From positions 1 to 51,318 of the forward strand of contig CAYSAJ010000012.1 in assembly GCA_964429005.1 (NCBI GenBank): 51,318 nucleotides of DNA, given 5' to 3'. This DNA comes from JACRBE01 sp964429005 (GTDB taxonomy: Bacteria > Chlamydiota > Chlamydiia > Chlamydiales > JACRBE01). Below the pieces are notes generated by a model. The model was not told where the DNA came from and searched no databases. It saw nothing but the letters and a program-made list of their open reading frames with translations. Shown in pieces: positions 42,019 to 51,223 of this stretch; position 1 is the stretch's first letter; each line of letters begins with the position of its first letter. Position numbers and translations under genes: made by a program.

Positions 42019-43085
42019 CGCAAAAGATTTTTATGCCAATCCTCGTTTGCCCCAAGAGCAGAAACCCATGAGATCTCGTCATACTGAGGGGGATTTCGAA
42101 AAAATTCGATAAGTTCTTCTGAAGAAGTTACTACAGGGCATGTATTGTATCTGACCATGGCTTCTTTATAAGGTTCATGGCCAATTTGAAAAAAAGAAAG
42201 ACCAGCTCCTTTAAATAGGGGAGAAATACTCGTCTGATAATAGCAAACATGATCGGCAATCAGTAATAAGTCATCAGTACTCTCTTCTGAGATACGAAAA
42301 ATAGGTGTATTAGGGTTTTCTAACAGATTTTGACGAGTAAGATCCCACAAGAAGCGATCTCTTGCGGCAGGATTGTTCCTAGTTCCGGGATGTTGCTGCA
42401 AAATAAGTAATGTATCATGCAAGTCTAAGGATGATAGGGCTTTTGAAAAATGAGAAAGCATCGCAGGCAGTGCAAGGTTATAATAAACATCATTGTTACC
42501 TCCAAAGTAGACAATCACTTTTTTGCATTGAGGATAAACATAATGAGCTTCTAGGTACCTTTGCTTAAGATTTTCATGAATTTTTTCCCTAAGCTCTCTT
42601 ATAATCTCCTTTTTTTTCATCCAAGTGTAGTAGCCAATTCCATAAAGAGCTTTTCCTTCTAATGAAAAAGGGCATTCTTTAACAAAAGTTTCGTTTGCGA
42701 ATAGTACTCCTGATGCAGCTTGCATGACTTTTTGAGCGACTTGAGAATAATTGCCCGGAACAAAGCTTTCAGGATTGTCATAATAAGCAAAATGGTTTTT
42801 GTGCCCGCTTTCTGAGAGTTTTTCATGAAGAGCAATATGAAAAGAACATCCAACATCTGTAATGATGATCTGCGCATTTTTACAAACAGATAAAACACTG
42901 TCCAAATCATGGCTAAAAGGAATTGTGGATATATTGTAGGCATCAAAATAGGGTTTTTGCTGTTCTTCTGTAATGACAGTATAAGAAATTTGATTCTCAG
43001 ATAGGATCCGTGCAAATTCAGCAAAATGTTGTGCCGCGCTTGTATGACAAACAATGAAACAAAGTGTATGTGAAATTATATTCAT
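41964..43085 (-). CDS. GT-B-like protein with transposon-derived C-terminus
   Basis: A 373-residue soluble protein without a recognised family. Its second half reads like the donor-binding domain of a GT-B glycosyltransferase or CDP-glycerol-type transferase: VIVYFGGNNDVYYN, LLILQQHPGTRNNPAARD, ESTDDLLLIADHVCYYQTSI and LFKGAGLSFFQIGHEPYKEA. The last 18 or so residues (from FATLLKD to the stop) are encoded by DNA that in another frame spells the TnpB zinc finger. The original C-terminus was thus probably replaced when the element inserted. AGAGAAG precedes the ATG. Activity and product are unknown. Confidence 0.65.
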   Translation of the reverse strand: MNIISHTLCFIVCHTSAAQHFAEFARILSENQISYTVITEEQQKPYFDAYNISTIPFSHDLDSVLSVCKNAQIIITDVGCSFHIALHEKLSESGHKNHFAYYDNPESFVPGNYSQVAQKVMQAASGVLFANETFVKECPFSLEGKALYGIGYYTWMKKKEIIRELREKIHENLKQRYLEAHYVYPQCKKVIVYFGGNNDVYYNLALPAMLSHFSKALSSLDLHDTLLILQQHPGTRNNPAARDRFLWDLTRQNLLENPNTPIFRISEESTDDLLLIADHVCYYQTSISPLFKGAGLSFFQIGHEPYKEAMVRYNTCPVVTSSEELIEFFRNPPQYDEISWVSALGANEDWHKNLLRFATLLKDPAVVSIAVKD

Positions 43086-43289
43086 AATAAAACTTCTCTA
43101 TAAAATTTATGTATGATGAGCGCTTTACAATAAAAGAACAATACAAAGAAGTTTTTTAAAAAAAATTAATCAAAATCGCACTCTTTTTTATTAAGGGTGT
43201 AATTAAATTTTTTAAAAATTAATAATTAATGATGAATATTTTATATTTTGTTATTTTTATTTCAAAACACGAATGAAAAAAAGTTATTT

Positions 43290-46200
43290 ATGAATTTACA
43301 TGTTATTACTCCAAGAACCGCCCTTGTGAGTCACATTGAATCTTTAATTGCCATCCCCCTTAATGGGCTATCTGAGAAAGAAGCAAGGAAAAAGCAACTC
43401 GATACCATCAGTTATATGGGTCTTTTAAAAATCTTTTCAGATTTTCAAGCAAAGAAAAGAGGGGAAGCTTGTGCTGCTGCAGGCACTTCTATCGAAACAA
43501 GATCGCCTGAAGTAATTGAATACGAAAGCTTAAAGGCAAGGGTAGTTCAGTGGCGTGAAACTATGGCAGTAGTCCCTTCAGCTTTGGCAACTGCAGCTGC
43601 TACTTCCGCCGTAGCAGCATCAACCCTTGAGTCACGAAGGGACTCATCTTTAATACCAACTACTTTTAGCGCAAAGAGGAGGTATTTAGAAATCTCAAGT
43701 GCTTCTATAGAAGAAACTGTAGCTGCGATCAAGAGAGATCTCGGCGCAAGTGGAACTTGTATCTCTCTGATCGCACTCCGCCTCAATAATCTTAGATTAA
43801 CGGTTAAAGGAACGAGTAAGGAGTCTTTGATGCTTCCCTCCATGGAACTTTTTAGAGGGGTAATGCGAGCTTATGCACTTGGATCTCCAACACTGCAAGA
43901 TAAGATGATTGATTTATTTGATTACATCATAAAGCTATTTCCAACTGCTGCAGATCAATTAAATCCTTATTATGCACCTTTCTTTTGGGGACAGTATGCT
44001 AGTCATAAAGGCAGTGTCTCTTTGTTTTTTAATCCAGTTCATTTGGCTTTCGCTAGCGTCGTAGAACGAGATATGGTGGAAGATAGGACTGCCTCATCTA
44101 TTACTGATACGATGAGCGTTTCTTACTTAGAGCAATGCTACAAAGTAGGAACTTTATCTGCTTGGCATCTCGCCTCTTGTGCTTTTGCCTTTAGTCATAG
44201 TATTTCAGGATTTGTCATTCCTGAAATACGAGAAAGCTGCGATGTAATGACCTTAGAAGAAGTAAGAAGATTTGAAACAGAGTATAACCAAGAGAAGAGA
44301 GCGGTTATAGATGGCTTAGCAAGAAGCCCTGTTTATGCTAAAATTCATGAAAAATATCGCTTATCTTGCTATTTAAAGGTCCTTAAAACAAGGCGCACAT
44401 TAGTCGATATTTCTTCGAAGATTCAAAATCAAATAGCTGAACTTTGTCACTTTGGCGATTCGCATCATCCTTTTTTTGTTAAAATTGCTGCTATGATGGC
44501 TCGATATGAAAGGAGCGCTTCTTTCAACCTACAATCAGAAGGTGAACGTCTTGAGTTTTTTAAGCTTCTTGCTGAAAATTATGACACAATCAAATCTTAT
44601 TCAAAGGGGCTGATTGAGCATTTTGAATTGATGAGTGACACTTTAAGAGAGTTAATTCGTGCTAGAAAATACACAAATTATCTAATTTTAATGCAATATG
44701 ACGCAACTGTAGATTGGGAAAAAGTATCTCAAATGGATACATTTGATTTCATAAACTTTCATTTTATTGATAAGTTCCCATCCGAAGCAGCAGCTAACAT
44801 AGCACTTGCAGGAATGATTAAAAGTATAAAAGATGAGCGAGCCCAACACTCGCTTTTAGAAGGATTTGATAAAATTGCTAGGGCTTATCAAGACTTACTT
44901 CTCGTAGAAGGCTTCCTAAAAATGATGCGTATTCAAGAACGATATTCATCATCTTATTACCTCCCTCATGTCTTGAGGTTGAGAATGCTTCAGAAAGAAG
45001 GAGTCATTATCGTAAATCGCGCGAGCAAAGTTGAATATCATCTCCCTTCTGCTTCTTTAGGCTCTCGTTACGATGAATTAGGTGGTGAAATCGTGGAATT
45101 TCCACCTCTTCCTCGCTCTTCCTCTAGTCCCACTAGAGAAAGAGATAGCGCTATGGCAGCAGTTGATGAAAGTCCAGGGGATTCCTCAGCAGCTTCAGCT
45201 GCTGGAGCGTGCTCGCTATCGTACGAGCTTCCCATCGAAGAAAGAGTTCGAGAAGATCTTTACATGAGTGTAAATCATCATCTCAGATTGGCAACATCTA
45301 CCTCTCGTTTTACCTCTCCAGTTGCTAAAACCGCGTTTCTTAATGGACTCTATTATGCAAGTACCCTCAATTCACTCCTTAGAGCCTATAGTGATCCAAG
45401 CGGGATCTTTTTAAACAGGGGGCTGGCTCATTTTCAGCAGGATATTGGAACGGCCGCGTTTTATGCCTTTGAGCAGCTTTTAACGGCGTTAATGTTTGAG
45501 AATAATAAAATTACTTCTTTTGACGACAGAAAAGCGCTTGTAGGGAAAACAAATCATCAGCTTAGGAACCGATACGCACAAGCTAAATTATACCTATTCA
45601 AAGAAATTGATTTTGTAAGATCCATCATTGAAAGATTGGAAACAGTCAATCTGGCCATCTGCGATCTTCCTTCACTCTATCCTCCCCCGGAGATATTTCA
45701 AAATACTCTTTTTCTATTATCGAATCCTGCAGAGATCGCTTCTAGATTGGAAATCGATAGATCGGTGGGGATAGCCCATGAGGCTTTGGGAGGAATATTA
45801 AAATTAATTTATTCTTGTTGCCTAAGTGGTCATCTTTCAAGTGGAAAAGTCGAAAGCCTTTTTGCAAGGTTATCCTATGAAAGAGAACCTCTCGAAAGAA
45901 GAGATTCTCCAGCAAGTTCGAGACCGGAAGAATTCGGTGCCGGAGCAGGTGCTGGAGCGGGAGCAAGAGTAGATGCTAAACCTACTCTCAAAGGGGAGAG
46001 AAGTGCTGTCGTTGCACCCGTCGTTTCGAAGAAGGCTCCTACTCTTGTTTTTGAAAAATTGATTAACGAAATTCGATCTTTTGCCTTTGAATCACTGAGA
46101 ACATCAAGAAGTTGTAGAGCTGAAGAGAGAATGACTTTGATTGATTACAATTTAAACCGTTTGCGCTATTTAAGACAAAACTTAGAAGATTCTAAAAAAA

Positions 46201-46652
46201 CCACTCTCTATAGTTTTTATGCATCTCAGGCTCGATTTGTCATTAACAAAATTATGGAAGAATTATTGTGTGCAGCCTGTGAACACAAAATACTTGTTAT
46301 TGATCAAGAAGGAGCTAAGCACAATTTATTCAACCTAGCTAAAGAAATCGTACTAGATAAGGCTCGAAGTTTTGTTGATTTTCTTACCGAAAAAGAGCGA
46401 TTGTTTCTTCAAAAAGCTGCTGCTAGAAGAAATGAGCTTCGTTATGATCATGCTAAATTAGATAAGCCTTTTATAGTTTGTCATGAACTGACATCAGCAG
46501 CTGCTAGCGAAGCTGGCGGCGCTGATGATGAGAGCGACGAAGCGTTCACGATAGTACTTTCCGAAAGAAATGCTAAAGCAAGAGAAATTCTAGATGATGA
46601 AATTACTATGCTTCATTCGATTATGAACAGAATCAAACTACGTGTTTTTTAG
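43290..46652 (+). CDS. Very large helical protein of unknown function, effector candidate
   Basis: At 1120 residues this is the largest protein in the window and it matches no family I know. It has no signal peptide or clear membrane span and is mostly helix. It has two disordered inserts: an Ala/Ser-rich stretch near residues 75-115, and Ser/Pro/Arg/Ala-rich linkers near 615-650 and 875-920, the latter with a Gly-Ala repeat (GAGAGAGAR). The N-terminus MNLHVITPRTALVSHIESL was chosen at the first ATG; a TTG at 43248 would add 14 residues. The 43086-43289 gap is AT-rich without clear signals. Type III secretion into the host is plausible but unproven. Confidence 0.7.
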   Translation: MNLHVITPRTALVSHIESLIAIPLNGLSEKEARKKQLDTISYMGLLKIFSDFQAKKRGEACAAAGTSIETRSPEVIEYESLKARVVQWRETMAVVPSALATAAATSAVAASTLESRRDSSLIPTTFSAKRRYLEISSASIEETVAAIKRDLGASGTCISLIALRLNNLRLTVKGTSKESLMLPSMELFRGVMRAYALGSPTLQDKMIDLFDYIIKLFPTAADQLNPYYAPFFWGQYASHKGSVSLFFNPVHLAFASVVERDMVEDRTASSITDTMSVSYLEQCYKVGTLSAWHLASCAFAFSHSISGFVIPEIRESCDVMTLEEVRRFETEYNQEKRAVIDGLARSPVYAKIHEKYRLSCYLKVLKTRRTLVDISSKIQNQIAELCHFGDSHHPFFVKIAAMMARYERSASFNLQSEGERLEFFKLLAENYDTIKSYSKGLIEHFELMSDTLRELIRARKYTNYLILMQYDATVDWEKVSQMDTFDFINFHFIDKFPSEAAANIALAGMIKSIKDERAQHSLLEGFDKIARAYQDLLLVEGFLKMMRIQERYSSSYYLPHVLRLRMLQKEGVIIVNRASKVEYHLPSASLGSRYDELGGEIVEFPPLPRSSSSPTRERDSAMAAVDESPGDSSAASAAGACSLSYELPIEERVREDLYMSVNHHLRLATSTSRFTSPVAKTAFLNGLYYASTLNSLLRAYSDPSGIFLNRGLAHFQQDIGTAAFYAFEQLLTALMFENNKITSFDDRKALVGKTNHQLRNRYAQAKLYLFKEIDFVRSIIERLETVNLAICDLPSLYPPPEIFQNTLFLLSNPAEIASRLEIDRSVGIAHEALGGILKLIYSCCLSGHLSSGKVESLFARLSYEREPLERRDSPASSRPEEFGAGAGAGAGARVDAKPTLKGERSAVVAPVVSKKAPTLVFEKLINEIRSFAFESLRTSRSCRAEERMTLIDYNLNRLRYLRQNLEDSKKTTLYSFYASQARFVINKIMEELLCAACEHKILVIDQEGAKHNLFNLAKEIVLDKARSFVDFLTEKERLFLQKAAARRNELRYDHAKLDKPFIVCHELTSAAASEAGGADDESDEAFTIVLSERNAKAREILDDEITMLHSIMNRIKLRVF

Positions 46653-47194
46653 AATATGCACTCATCTCTACATAATCGATAAAGCACATGAGATTGAACA
46701 AGATGCCCTTCAGGAACTTTTGGATGTAAAAAGTCTTCTTGAGGATTGTGATGCATCCCTAATTTTTTCATGACGTTTTGTGATCTTAGGTTGATTTTTG
46801 CAGTGAAGGCAACGATTTCAGGAAGATGAAGGGTGTGAAAGCCGTAAGACAAAGCAGCCTTTGCTCCTTCTGTAGCAAATCCTTTTCCCCAATAAGCGTG
46901 AGCAAGTCTCCATCCTATTTCAACACTCTCTTCAAAGGGGGGGGTGAATAGCTTTACAGGAGAGAGACCAACAAAACCAATGAAAGAAGCTTCGTTTGGA
47001 ATTTCTACAGCCCAAAGTCCCCATCCTTTTTGATCAATATGACTTTTGTACCTTGTCGCAGCTTCTTCGCTTTCTTCTTTAGTAAGGAGTTTAGGGAAAA
47101 ACTCCATCACCCTTGGGTCTTGGGACATTTTGGCAAACGGGACAAAGTCTTCCTTAGTCCAAGGTCTGAGAAGAAGTCTCTTCGTTTTGATCAT
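46649..47194 (-). CDS. RimJ/RimL-type GNAT acetyltransferase
   Basis: Acetyl-CoA-dependent N-acetyltransferase of 181 residues. IKTKRLLLRPWTKEDFVPFA opens the RimJ-like group, VEIGWRLAHAYWGKGFATEG is the acetyl-CoA pyrophosphate loop (motif A), and AFTAKINLRSQNVMKKLGM is motif B. The target may be a ribosomal protein or other amine. Its ATG overlaps the stop of the P-loop protein gene (4 bp) and its stop overlaps that of the large helical protein gene, so it ends a compact minus-strand operon. Confidence 0.9.
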   Translation of the reverse strand: MIKTKRLLLRPWTKEDFVPFAKMSQDPRVMEFFPKLLTKEESEEAATRYKSHIDQKGWGLWAVEIPNEASFIGFVGLSPVKLFTPPFEESVEIGWRLAHAYWGKGFATEGAKAALSYGFHTLHLPEIVAFTAKINLRSQNVMKKLGMHHNPQEDFLHPKVPEGHLVQSHVLYRLCRDECIF

Positions 47195-47727
47195 TTCCAG
47201 TCCTCGTGGGTCAATTTTTTGAAAAGGTCTTTCATTTCTTTTGTAGTTGTTACTTCAATAAGAGGGGTATGTGGATAACGATTTTTTAAATCGGATAGAA
47301 TAGGATTGATTCTTGCTGGGTAGGTCCACAAATATTTAAGGAGCCTAAATGGGATTTTTTCAGCACAGCCTTCAGCTCTATCTTGCAGATGATAGTTAGG
47401 CCATATCCTTCGTTTTATGGTGCGCCATGTGCAAAGAAGGCGTGGAAGGCGGAAATGAATCATCAGATCAGCTTTTTTATAACGAATTTCTAAAGATCTT
47501 ACAGCATTTCCATCGAGAATCCACTCATCTTGATTGGCGATAGAGCTTTGAATAGAAAGAAATTCTTCTTTGTCACGCTCAACCCAATTTTCCTGATAAA
47601 AGTGACGATCTAAGTGATGCAGGGGAAGATGGAGAATTTTGCTTAAGCGATCAGCGAAAGTAGATTTTCCACTTCCAGGCAACCCAAAAACGGCAATCCT
47701 TTTTGGGGACGAAGAAAAGTGATGCAT
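47191..47727 (-). CDS. P-loop kinase-like protein (adenylate kinase/FlaR-related)
   Basis: A 178-residue NTP-binding protein. The Walker A is VFGLPGSGKSTFADRL (about residues 12-27), LPLHHLDRHFYQENWV follows as in topology-modulation/FlaR-type proteins, and WILDGNAVRSLEIR is the second hallmark. An Arg-rich lid (RTIKRRIW) is present. The substrate is unknown; these proteins resemble adenylate and shikimate kinases. The ATG at 47727 was used; a TTG four codons earlier is less likely. It is coupled to the GNAT gene. Confidence 0.85.
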   Translation of the reverse strand: MHHFSSSPKRIAVFGLPGSGKSTFADRLSKILHLPLHHLDRHFYQENWVERDKEEFLSIQSSIANQDEWILDGNAVRSLEIRYKKADLMIHFRLPRLLCTWRTIKRRIWPNYHLQDRAEGCAEKIPFRLLKYLWTYPARINPILSDLKNRYPHTPLIEVTTTKEMKDLFKKLTHEDWK

Positions 47728-47769
47728 AAAAAACTTCAAATTTGATGGGAGATCACAAATTCTACCATC

Positions 47770-48612
47770 TTAATCTAATCGGGACAAACCTTTTTCTTTG
47801 GTTTTGGAAAAGCTGTAATGGAACAGCGCTATCGATAAAAGAAGATAGAGAATACTAAGCCCTAAGCTCATCCATAAGTCGCTGTAAGGAAAATTCCTTC
47901 CTGAGAGAATTTCCCTCATTCCTTCAAAAATATAGGTTGTAGGGAGAGACCAGCTGATCTTCTGCGCCCAAAGAGGGAGAACAGAAACAGGGTAGTAGAC
48001 AGCGCTAAAAGGAGCAAATAACATCCCAAACATAAATGCAAGAGTTTCTACTTTATGGCCCCAGTAGAGGATAGCGCTTGCTGCTATAAAGCCTGTTGTC
48101 CAACCAAATACGAGTAAGAGGGCTGCAAAGGGAATAAACTGCCAACCGATCGTAAACACATTCAAAGAATAAAGGAGATAAACGCAAAAACTAGAAAAGA
48201 TGAGGGTCACCACTAATTTCAAAAGACAGTGAAGAAGTGTTCCTAGGATCCATTCACTAATTTTTAAGGGTGTGGAAAAGAGATTAACAAGGTTTCTTTG
48301 CCAAAATTCTATAAGAATGGAGACGCTGATGTCCATTGATCCCCTTGAGGTGATCTGCCAAAAAATCAGAGCCGTCATCATGATAAGAGGAATCTGGGAG
48401 CCAGTTTTAGCGCTAGATAGCCAAGTGGAGGCTAGGCCCCAAAGCAAGATGTCGATAAGAGGCCAATAGAATAAATCAGAAATTTGGACTCCAGCTCTTT
48501 TGAAACCATAAAAATAACGGTAAAAGACTGCTATGACACGATGAAAACTAAAGTTTTGCCATTTGGAGGAAGTAGTCGTCCAAAGAGGGTTCTTTAATTT
48601 GGATATGGTCAT
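47770..48612 (-). CDS. ABC-2 type exporter permease
   Basis: Inner-membrane subunit of an ABC exporter; 280 residues with six hydrophobic segments. GVQISDLFYWPLIDILLWGL and the cytosolic ILIEFWQRNLVNLFSTPLKI precede the second and third segments, and FGMLFAPFSAVYYPVSVLP is the typical ABC-2 signature before the fifth. The ATG at 48612 overlaps the ATPase gene by 65 bp; no later ATG keeps the N-terminal helix. It pairs with the ATPase next to it. Exported substrate unknown. Confidence 0.85.
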   Translation of the reverse strand: MTISKLKNPLWTTTSSKWQNFSFHRVIAVFYRYFYGFKRAGVQISDLFYWPLIDILLWGLASTWLSSAKTGSQIPLIMMTALIFWQITSRGSMDISVSILIEFWQRNLVNLFSTPLKISEWILGTLLHCLLKLVVTLIFSSFCVYLLYSLNVFTIGWQFIPFAALLLVFGWTTGFIAASAILYWGHKVETLAFMFGMLFAPFSAVYYPVSVLPLWAQKISWSLPTTYIFEGMREILSGRNFPYSDLWMSLGLSILYLLLSIALFHYSFSKTKEKGLSRLD

Positions 48613-49468
48613 AATGGATCTCCATTTTTGAAATCGTAGAGAGCAAAGGGGGAATCTGATGCTCTTCGATGAGTATTTCTACTTTGTGTTGATGTTTTGT
48701 AAATGGCAAAGAGGACGCATTGAGATATTCAATGAGCCTTTCCTGTCCATTAGGTACTTGCAAATGCAAACGAATAGAACCACTCATTTTAGCTAAAACT
48801 GAGGGTGTTTCATTTGCAACGATTTTCCCTTTTTTAAGAAAGATTACACGATCACAAAGATCGGACACTTCTTGCAATTTATGTGACGTAAAGAGAATAG
48901 AAAGACCTGTTTTTTCTCTTCTCTCTAATAAAAGCTTACAAAGTTCGTTTGATGCTTCAGGGTCAAGCGATGCAGTAGGCTCATCTAAAAGAACAATTTT
49001 GGGATTGATAAATAAAGCTTTAACAAGCATCAGTCTTGTCATTTGACCTGAGGAAAACCCACTTGCTGTTCGATGAAGGAGTTTGTCCATCCCTAGTTGT
49101 TCTAAAAGAGGCATCGCCTGCTGGAGTGTTTCTTTTTTTGTATAACCATAAATTTTACCAAAGACATGTAAATTTTCTTCTACAGTTAAGTTGGAAGGTA
49201 GATTGGTATATGTGCTAGCAAAAGAAACAGAGTGCAAGCTTTCGCTTCGATGAGTAAAAAAATCTTTACCGAAATAAAAAATTTCCCCAGAAGTTGGGGA
49301 CAAAAGACCAAGAAGCATTTGAATCGTGGTCGTTTTTCCACTACCGTTAGGGCCTAAAAAACCGAGAATTTCTCCTTCTTTGAGAGAAAAAGAGATCCCA
49401 TCAACAGAATTCACAAGGGATTTTCTATATTTTTTTGTCAGCTTTCGAACTTCTAATGTAGGTTCCAT
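48548..49468 (-). CDS. ABC exporter ATPase
   Basis: A 306-residue ATPase powering the adjacent ABC-2 permease. Walker A GPNGSGKT is at about 39-46, the signature loop reads SGFSSGQMTRLMLVKAL, Walker B IVLLDEPTASLDPEA and the switch His in ILFTSHKLQE. The start at 49468 follows a strong AAGGAGGG. An in-frame ATG at 49594 would add 42 residues that run into the NUDIX gene, and was rejected. A C-terminal extension of about 80 residues resembles the regulatory domains of NodI/CcmA-like ATPases. Confidence 0.92.
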   Translation of the reverse strand: MEPTLEVRKLTKKYRKSLVNSVDGISFSLKEGEILGFLGPNGSGKTTTIQMLLGLLSPTSGEIFYFGKDFFTHRSESLHSVSFASTYTNLPSNLTVEENLHVFGKIYGYTKKETLQQAMPLLEQLGMDKLLHRTASGFSSGQMTRLMLVKALFINPKIVLLDEPTASLDPEASNELCKLLLERREKTGLSILFTSHKLQEVSDLCDRVIFLKKGKIVANETPSVLAKMSGSIRLHLQVPNGQERLIEYLNASSLPFTKHQHKVEILIEEHQIPPLLSTISKMEIHYDHIQIKEPSLDDYFLQMAKL

Positions 49469-49529
49469 CCCTTTGCCCTCCTTTAAGAAATCACCATCAT
49501 AGCATAGAGAGGTAATTAGCAGCCAAGAA

Positions 49530-49970
49530 TCAAGAATAGTATGACAACGCTTCCAAAGCTCCATCCAAAAGGGGAAGGTGAATCCATTCTCCATCGGGTA
49601 CCCAGGCGTAGCTCAGGTGTTCCTCAGACAGGATGATGGGGGGCTCTTCATCTAAAGAGAGCTCAAAAGCGTGGTAAAGAAATTCGTGGGTGGGTTTACA
49701 AATCAGGAGTGTGCCCAGCTCTTTCAAAGACTCTTTGCTGGTTTGGATCCCTGTTTCTTCAAGAAGCTCACGTAAGACACCAACTGCTTTGTCTTCTCCC
49801 TTCTCTAATTTTCCTGCAGGAAGGCCCCATAAACCAGAGGATTCTTCTAGGCTAGAGCGCTCTAAAAAAAGAACTTTACCATTTACTTTGACATGACAGG
49901 CCACGACTTCCATTTTAGTAGTGAGTCCCTCAGGAATTTCTTTAAAAACTTTGATTAGAGAAGAGTTCAT
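49530..49970 (-). CDS. NUDIX hydrolase
   Basis: Pyrophosphohydrolase of 146 residues acting on a nucleoside diphosphate linked to another group. The complete NUDIX box is GKLEKGEDKAVGVLRELLEE plus TGI (G-x5-E-x7-R-E-x2-E-E-x-G), preceded by LWGLPAG. The start overlaps the stop of the CsaA-like gene by 4 bp, so the two are coupled. Substrate (oxidised dGTP, Ap4A, ADP-ribose) is not visible. Confidence 0.92.
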   Translation of the reverse strand: MNSSLIKVFKEIPEGLTTKMEVVACHVKVNGKVLFLERSSLEESSGLWGLPAGKLEKGEDKAVGVLRELLEETGIQTSKESLKELGTLLICKPTHEFLYHAFELSLDEEPPIILSEEHLSYAWVPDGEWIHLPLLDGALEALSYYS

Positions 49971-50302
49971 GCAAGTTTAGTCCCATTTGGTGTTTTTCTC
50001 TCTGAGGTAGCGAGTATCACTTCTTGTCCAATCACAAATCCTGTTGTGAGAACTTCAGAGATAAAAGGGCCGATTTTTTTAGGAGGAAAGTTGACAACGC
50101 AAAGAACTTGCTTGCCAAGAAGATCCTCTTTGGAATAGAGCCTTGTGATCTGCGCGCTCGAATTTTTAATGCCAATTTCAGGCCCTAAATCAATTTTTAA
50201 TTTAAAAGCTGGTTTTTTAGCTTCCGGAAAGTCTGCAATTTCAATAATTGTGCCTATCCGAAGGTCTACTTTCTCGAAATCATCCCAGTTAATCGTTGCC
50301 AT
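49967..50302 (-). CDS. CsaA-like tRNA-binding domain protein
   Basis: A single OB-fold tRNA-binding domain of 111 residues, as in CsaA and the C-terminus of some methionyl-tRNA synthetases. FEKVDLRIGTIIEIADFPEA is the N-terminal hallmark, SAQITRLYSKEDLLGKQVLC the middle, and VVNFPPKKIGPFISEVLTTG with GFVIGQEVILA the end. It may act as a chaperone or tRNA-structure binding factor. GGGAG lies 8 nt before the ATG. It overlaps the upstream membrane protein gene by 37 bp and the NUDIX gene by 4 bp. Confidence 0.9.
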   Translation of the reverse strand: MATINWDDFEKVDLRIGTIIEIADFPEAKKPAFKLKIDLGPEIGIKNSSAQITRLYSKEDLLGKQVLCVVNFPPKKIGPFISEVLTTGFVIGQEVILATSERKTPNGTKLA

Positions 50303-51093
50303 AATGATTCTCCCTTAGCAGGAGTATAACTCGGGAAAACGGGAGCTGGCAAGGCATTTAATTGGTCTTCGCTAGGGGCTTCTCCACCAAGCTGTCCTGC
50401 TGCACTCTCGGTCAGTTCAGTTGCTTCTGTAGCTGGATTTTCATGGGAAGTTAAATGAGGATTGATCGCAAATTTATGAGAAACTTCGGCTGTAGTAACA
50501 GCCCCTGTAACACCTACAGCCCCTAAGGCAGCATAAGATATTGTATCAAAGATTTCATCAGCTGATTTAGCTTTCCTAGCAAGAAAAACAGCCAAAACTA
50601 GCATAGCTGTTGCACTAAGAGCTGAAGCAGCAATCATGCAAGGCCAGCAGCCTCCTACTAGGCCACCTAAAGCTAGGGCATCTATGCTTAAAATGAGAAA
50701 GTGAAAAAGAGCCTTTTTTCCATTTTTTTCATAGTAAAGGGCTTTAAAAATATCAAAGGACTGCAGAGCAATATCAGCTGCTAGGGCAGCTACTATGATC
50801 ACAGGAATTCCCGAAGCAATCGCTGCAATACTAAGGACAGCAAGAGAGATCTTTATCGCCTTTATTGTTGTAACCCCATAGGAGCTTTTGCTAAGACAGC
50901 TATCTACAAAATTGTTACATGCCGAGAGAAAAGCCACAGAGCGGAGGGATAAAGTTCCGATAAGAGAAATAGTGGGAATAGCCGAAAGAATGGCTGTTAC
51001 TACAGCAGCGGCCATAAGTCCTCTCTGTACCGTTTTTGGGCTGGGAGGCGTCCATGAAATAAAAGCTGGAACTTGAGCAGTATTTGTAGTCAT
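50266..51093 (-). CDS. Four-segment Inc-like membrane protein, family member D
   Basis: A 275-residue paralogue of the three genes at 38932-41163, placed 9 kb away. It has the same core, IPTISLIGTLSLRSVAFLSA, SGIPVIIVAALAADIALQSF and DALALGGLVGGCWPCMIAAS, but with a longer N-terminus (MTTNTAQVPAFISWTPPSPK) and a C-terminal acidic/Thr-rich tail of about 75 residues that the others lack. There is no signal peptide. Its 3' end overlaps the CsaA-like gene by 37 bp, an arrangement similar to member C. No strong ribosome binding site is seen; the upstream 51094-51223 region is AT-rich. Confidence 0.72.
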   Translation of the reverse strand: MTTNTAQVPAFISWTPPSPKTVQRGLMAAAVVTAILSAIPTISLIGTLSLRSVAFLSACNNFVDSCLSKSSYGVTTIKAIKISLAVLSIAAIASGIPVIIVAALAADIALQSFDIFKALYYEKNGKKALFHFLILSIDALALGGLVGGCWPCMIAASALSATAMLVLAVFLARKAKSADEIFDTISYAALGAVGVTGAVTTAEVSHKFAINPHLTSHENPATEATELTESAAGQLGGEAPSEDQLNALPAPVFPSYTPAKGESLWQRLTGMISRK

Positions 51094-51223
51094 ATTATGT
51101 GTAATAATTTTATAAATATTATTACTAAATATTTTATTTGTTCTTTGTTATTTAATGAAGTAAATAAATTGTTATTATGTTTTTAAAGAAAGATTTAACT
51201 AGTTAATTGTTAAACTCTTAAGA

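Noticed and set aside
41831..42112. 93-codon plus-strand frame over the transposon remnant
   Set aside because: It is antisense to both the TnpB zinc-finger frame and the GT-B-like gene, and its peptide has no domain-like features.
45934..45968. Gly-Ala codon repeat as a possible tandem repeat element
   Set aside because: It is short, imperfect at the DNA level and explained as a linker in the large helical protein.
49469..49594. 42-residue N-terminal extension of the ABC ATPase
   Set aside because: It would overlap the NUDIX gene, while a strong AAGGAGGG sits right before the ATG at 49468 and ATPases of this family start there.
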